This document shows, piece by piece, positions 61,031 through 64,000 of a DNA stretch of 64,000 nt (the first letter of the stretch is position 1; the number at the start of each line of letters is the position of its first letter). A program made the position numbers and the translations under genes. This stretch comes from Egicoccus sp. AB-alg2. GTDB lineage: Bacteria > Actinomycetota > Nitriliruptoria > Nitriliruptorales > Nitriliruptoraceae. The DNA is taken from contig NZ_JBGUAX010000001.1 in NCBI RefSeq assembly GCF_041821065.1, positions 434,001-498,000 of the forward strand. The letters are read 5' to 3'. The notes beneath the pieces are model-generated. The model searched no databases, was not told where the DNA came from, and was given only the letters and a program-made list of their open reading frames with translations.

Positions 61031-62296
61031 TCATCGGCGGAAGAACGAGCGGGCCGCCTCGATGCCCTCGACGAGCGGATCGAGGTCGTCCACGTCGTTG
61101 TAGAGGTACAGGCTCGCACGCGCGGTCGCCACGACCCCCAGCTGCTTCATCAGCGGCTTGGCGCAGTGGTGGCCGACGCGGACGCACACGCCCTTGGAGT
61201 CGAGCATCGCCCCGACGTCGTGCGGGTGCACGCCCTCGATGGCGAAGGAGATCGCGCCGCCGCGCAGCGTCGCGTCGGCAGGCCCGTGCACGGTCACACC
61301 GTCGAGCTGCCGGAGGCGGTCGATGAACGCCTGTGCGACCACGGCCTCGTGGGCCCGGATGCGTTCCATCCCGATGCCGCTGAGGTAGTCGACGGCCGCG
61401 CCGAGGCCCGCCGCCTCGGCGATCATCGGGGTGCCGGCCTCGAACTTGGCGGGCACGTCGTTCCAGGTGACCGCCTCGATGGAGACGTCGCGGATCATCT
61501 CGCCACCCGTGAGGAACGGGTCCATCGCCTCCAGCCGCTCGGGCTTGGCGAGCAGCGCGCCGATGCCGGTCGGGCCGCACATCTTGTGACCCGTCAGCGC
61601 GTAGAAGTCGACGTCGAGGTCGCGGAAGCTGACCGGCATCTGCGGCACGGCCTGCGTGCCGTCGACGAGTACGACGCAGTCCTCGTTGGCGTCACGCACC
61701 AGCGCCGTCATCGCCGCGACGTCGTTGCGCGTCCCCAGAACGTTGGACACGTGCACCATCGCCAGGAAGCGCACCCGGCCGTCGGCGACCAGTTCGCGGG
61801 CGGCGTCGAGGTCGAGGCGGCCGTCCTCGGTCAGCGGCACGTGGCGCACCTCGAAGCCGACGTCCTTGGCCGCGTACAGCAGCGGGACGTGGTTGGCGTG
61901 GTGCTCCATCATGGTGGTCAGGACGACGTCGCCCGGGCCGAGGTTGCGCCGCACCCAGGAGTAGGCCACGAGGTTCATGGCCTCGGTGGCGTTCTTCGTG
62001 AACACCACGCCGCGCGGGTCGGCGTCCACGAACGTGGCGAGCTTGGTCCGCGCGCCCTCGTAGAGGTCGGTGGCCTCCTCGGCGAGGCGGTAGACCCCGC
62101 GGTGGACGTTGGAGCGCGACCAGCGGTAGTAGCGGTCCATCGCCTCGAGCACGGGCGTGGGCGTCTGCGAGGACGCGGCCGAGTCGAGGTACACCAGCCG
62201 CCGGGTCTCCTCCTCACCCCCGAGCAGATGACGACCGTGAACCTCCCGGGACAGGACCGGGAAGTCCTTGCGGAGGGTCTGGACGTCGAGGGTCAT
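61031..62296 (-). CDS. sufS: Cysteine desulfurase SufS
   Basis: This 421-residue class II PLP cysteine desulfurase has YLDSAASSQTP at the N-terminus, MMEHHANHVPL, the Schiff-base lysine in ALTGHKMCGPTGIG, and the persulfide cysteine in RVGHHCAKPLM. A short insert (HLLGGEEETRR) lies in the N-terminal arm. It supplies sulfur to SufU and SufBCD. GAGGA lies 5 nt before the ATG. Confidence 0.95.
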   Translation of the reverse strand: MTLDVQTLRKDFPVLSREVHGRHLLGGEEETRRLVYLDSAASSQTPTPVLEAMDRYYRWSRSNVHRGVYRLAEEATDLYEGARTKLATFVDADPRGVVFTKNATEAMNLVAYSWVRRNLGPGDVVLTTMMEHHANHVPLLYAAKDVGFEVRHVPLTEDGRLDLDAARELVADGRVRFLAMVHVSNVLGTRNDVAAMTALVRDANEDCVVLVDGTQAVPQMPVSFRDLDVDFYALTGHKMCGPTGIGALLAKPERLEAMDPFLTGGEMIRDVSIEAVTWNDVPAKFEAGTPMIAEAAGLGAAVDYLSGIGMERIRAHEAVVAQAFIDRLRQLDGVTVHGPADATLRGGAISFAIEGVHPHDVGAMLDSKGVCVRVGHHCAKPLMKQLGVVATARASLYLYNDVDDLDPLVEGIEAARSFFRR

Positions 62297-62441
62297 GGTC
62301 GTCCTCGCTGGTTCGTGGAGTGGACCGACAGGGTGCCGCGGTCCCAGTCTGGACACCCGGGCCGACCGTGACAACGGTGGCTCGCGTGTCCGGGCATCAC
62401 GTGGTGGGGGCGCCCGGCCGGAGCCGGGCCCGGGCGAGGGC

Positions 62442-63182
62442 TCAGGCGCTGGCCTTGAGGTGGTCGTACCCGCGCTCCTCGAGCTCGTCGGCGAGCTCGG
62501 GGCCGCCGCTGGCGACGATGCGGCCCTCGAACATCACGTGGACCTCGTCGGGGCGGATGTAGCGCAGGATGCGGGTGTAGTGGGTGATGATCAGCACGCC
62601 GAGGTCGGGTCCGGTGAGGCGGTTGACGCCTTCGGACACGATCTTGAGCGCGTCGACGTCCAAGCCGGAGTCGGTCTCGTCGAGCACCGCCAGCTGCGGG
62701 CGCAGCAGGGCCATCTGCAGGATCTCGAAGCGCTTCTTCTCGCCGCCGGAGAAGCCCTCGTTGACCGAGCGCTGCAGGAACGACTCGTCGATCGCCAGCT
62801 CGGCCATCTCGGTGCGCAGCCGCTGCATGAACTCGCGGACCGGGACGTCCTCCTCGTTCACGGCGTTGAGGGCCGTGCGCAGGAAGTTGGTCAGCGAGAC
62901 GCCGGGCACCTCGACCGGGTACTGCATGGCGAGGAAGACGCCCAGGCGGGCGCGCTCGTCGGGCGTGAGCTCGACGAGGTCGGTGCCCTGCCAGCGGATC
63001 GAGCCGCCCGTGATGTCGTAGGCCGGGTGGCCGGCGATCGCGTAGGCGAGGGTCGACTTGCCGGAGCCGTTGGGACCCATCAGCGCGAGGGTCTTGCCCT
63101 TCTCGAGGTCGAGGTTGACACCGCGGAGGATGTCGGAACCGTCCACCTCGACCGTCAGGTCGCGGATCTCGAGGTCAGCCAT
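62442..63182 (-). CDS. sufC: SufC Fe-S assembly ATPase
   Basis: This 246-residue ABC-type ATPase has Walker A GPNGSGKSTLAYAIAG, FLAMQYPVEVPGV, signature NEGFSGGEKKRFEILQMALL, Walker B LAVLDETDSGLD and IITHYTRIL. These are SufC-specific variants. It drives the SufBCD scaffold complex. No clear SD was found before the ATG, and the gap to the Rieske gene is 64 bp. Confidence 0.95.
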   Translation of the reverse strand: MADLEIRDLTVEVDGSDILRGVNLDLEKGKTLALMGPNGSGKSTLAYAIAGHPAYDITGGSIRWQGTDLVELTPDERARLGVFLAMQYPVEVPGVSLTNFLRTALNAVNEEDVPVREFMQRLRTEMAELAIDESFLQRSVNEGFSGGEKKRFEILQMALLRPQLAVLDETDSGLDVDALKIVSEGVNRLTGPDLGVLIITHYTRILRYIRPDEVHVMFEGRIVASGGPELADELEERGYDHLKASA

Positions 63183-63246
63183 CGTGAAGGAGCTTTCGGT
63201 TCGGGGCCGGCCGCGGCGGGGAGCCTTCCGGGCCGGACGGGTGCGT

Positions 63247-63591
63247 CTAGTGGTCGGGGAACGGAGCGTCGTTCGTGGGGTTCGCCACGTCGAGCAGGAC
63301 GGCGTCGCCATCCAACTCGACCGCGAAGGTCGGGATCGGCTTGATCGCCGGCAGCGAGGACGGCCGGCCGTCGTCGAGGTCGAACGAACTGCCGTGCAGG
63401 CTGCACTCCACCTCGTTGTCGTAGATGGTCCCGCCGTCGGCGAGCGACCACTCCTGGTGCGAGCAGGTGTCGTGGACGGCCTTGACGGTGTCCCCGAACC
63501 GCACGAGGCAGACGGGCACGCCGTCGACCTCGACGCGGTACGGGACCGCGTCCTGGAGCTCGTCCAGGGCGGCGACCTGCTTGGAAACCAT
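63247..63591 (-). CDS. Rieske-type ferredoxin in the suf operon
   Basis: This 114-residue non-haem dioxygenase-type ferredoxin has 2Fe-2S ligands in TCSHQEW and ECSLHGSSFDL, and family end SLPAIKPIPTFAVELDGD. The ATG shares one base with the sufD stop (TGATG). Genes like this sit between sufD and sufC in many actinobacteria and may supply electrons for cluster assembly. Confidence 0.92.
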   Translation of the reverse strand: MVSKQVAALDELQDAVPYRVEVDGVPVCLVRFGDTVKAVHDTCSHQEWSLADGGTIYDNEVECSLHGSSFDLDDGRPSSLPAIKPIPTFAVELDGDAVLLDVANPTNDAPFPDH

Positions 63592-64000
63592 CAGTCGTCG
63601 CCCTTGAGCTCGTCGCGCAGGGCGGCGTCGTTGATGCCGAGGTGGTCGAGGTCGGTGGCCTCGAGCTCGGCCTCGATGTGGGCCAGGGCCCGCGCCTCGA
63701 TGCCGGGCAGGTCGACCTCGGTCAGGATCTCGCGGAAGAAGCCGTGGACCAGCATCCGCAGCGCCTGCGGGCGCGGGATGCCGCGCGACTCCAGGTAGAA
63801 CAGGTGCCGGGCGTCGAGCTGGCCGGTCGCCGAGCCGTGGCCGGCGGTGATGTCGGCGCACTCGATCTCCAGGAACGGCGTCGCGTCGGCGCGGGCGCCC
63901 TCCGTGAGGATCAGGCTGCGGTTGTTCTCGTCCGTGGAGGTGCCGACCGCGTCCTTGTGCACGAAGACGTTGCCGCGGAACACGGTCCGGGACCGGCCCT
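63591..64000 (-). CDS. sufD: SufD (C-terminal part, cut by window edge)
   Basis: The last about 136 residues of a SufB/SufD-family protein read off the right edge: FRGNVFVHKDAVGTSTDENN, LEIECADITAGHGSATGQLD, FYLESRGIPRPQALRMLVHGF. The position before Rieske-sufC-sufS and the C-terminal pattern favour SufD over SufB. The start lies outside the window. Confidence 0.9.
   Translation of the reverse strand, partial: GRSRTVFRGNVFVHKDAVGTSTDENNRSLILTEGARADATPFLEIECADITAGHGSATGQLDARHLFYLESRGIPRPQALRMLVHGFFREILTEVDLPGIEARALAHIEAELEATDLDHLGINDAALRDELKGDD

Overview
This window comes from a very GC-rich chromosome (clearly above 70% G+C by eye) and reads as core and near-core DNA of an actinobacterium. 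Supporting markers are a PASTA-domain PknB-type kinase, a giant CtpI-like P-type ATPase, a DUF222/HNH (13E12-type) protein, a DevS/DevR-like two-component pair, a TipA-type MerR regulator, MoeZ, and a Suf operon with SufU rather than SufE. A deep-branching lineage such as Nitriliruptoria is my guess. Nothing in the sequence proves it. No CRISPR array, integrase, transposase or prophage was seen. Many genes have a TANNNT -10 box 7-8 nt before the start codon and no Shine-Dalgarno sequence, so leaderless transcription appears common.

Layout, left half. 1-5.4 kb: a partial membrane protein, a DJ-1/PfpI protein, a coiled-coil lipoprotein, the PASTA kinase and a zinc-ribbon membrane protein. 5.6-6.9 kb: DAHP synthase behind an aromatic-rich leader peptide and a GC hairpin, a probable attenuator. 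7-16.9 kb, minus strand: the CtpI-like ATPase coupled to an NAD(P)-binding protein, threonine aldolase, an inositol-phosphatase-family protein, phosphofructokinase, and a HIT protein coupled to a Cys-rich membrane protein. 17-23.6 kb: DUF1697, the HNH protein with a duplicated 3' end, then thrS coupled to a methyltransferase and a GNAT gene. 23.7-29.3 kb: a PBP1-type murein synthase, TerC, tRNA-Val(CAC) and an OmpR/EnvZ-type two-component system. 29.4-29.66 kb holds a structured intergenic segment closed by a strong terminator hairpin. It is followed by a Na/Pi cotransporter and PhoU.

Layout, right half. 31.6-39.5 kb: an anti-sigma-like protein, an M23 peptidase, a VanW protein, a RecB-like nuclease coupled to a HIRAN protein, a DsbA-fold protein, a MOSC protein and a two-domain sulfurtransferase. 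39.6-42.9 kb: PEP carboxylase and a small SRPBCC-like protein. 43-47.5 kb: a divergent DevS/DevR-like pair, a flavin-binding split-barrel protein, and a multicopper oxidase preceded by a DosR-box-like palindrome. 47.6-51.6 kb: an alpha/beta-hydrolase lacking its nucleophile serine, MoeZ, and a secreted M14 carboxypeptidase with a nested PA domain. 51.7-59.2 kb looks like a drug or envelope response block: an ABC-2 exporter with an XRE regulator under an AT-rich operator, an acidic lipoprotein, a TipA-like MerR regulator with a classic 19-bp-spacer promoter, and a heterodimeric ABC exporter. 59.4-64 kb: a small DNA-binding-like protein and the minus-strand suf operon (sufD-Rieske-sufC-sufS-sufU-sufT), cut by the right edge.

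Functional threads: Fe-S cluster biogenesis and sulfur transfer (Suf, MoeZ, MOSC, sulfurtransferase), cell-wall growth (PknB, PBP1, M23, VanW), phosphate uptake, redox sensing (DevSR) and small-molecule sensing with export (TipA/ABC).
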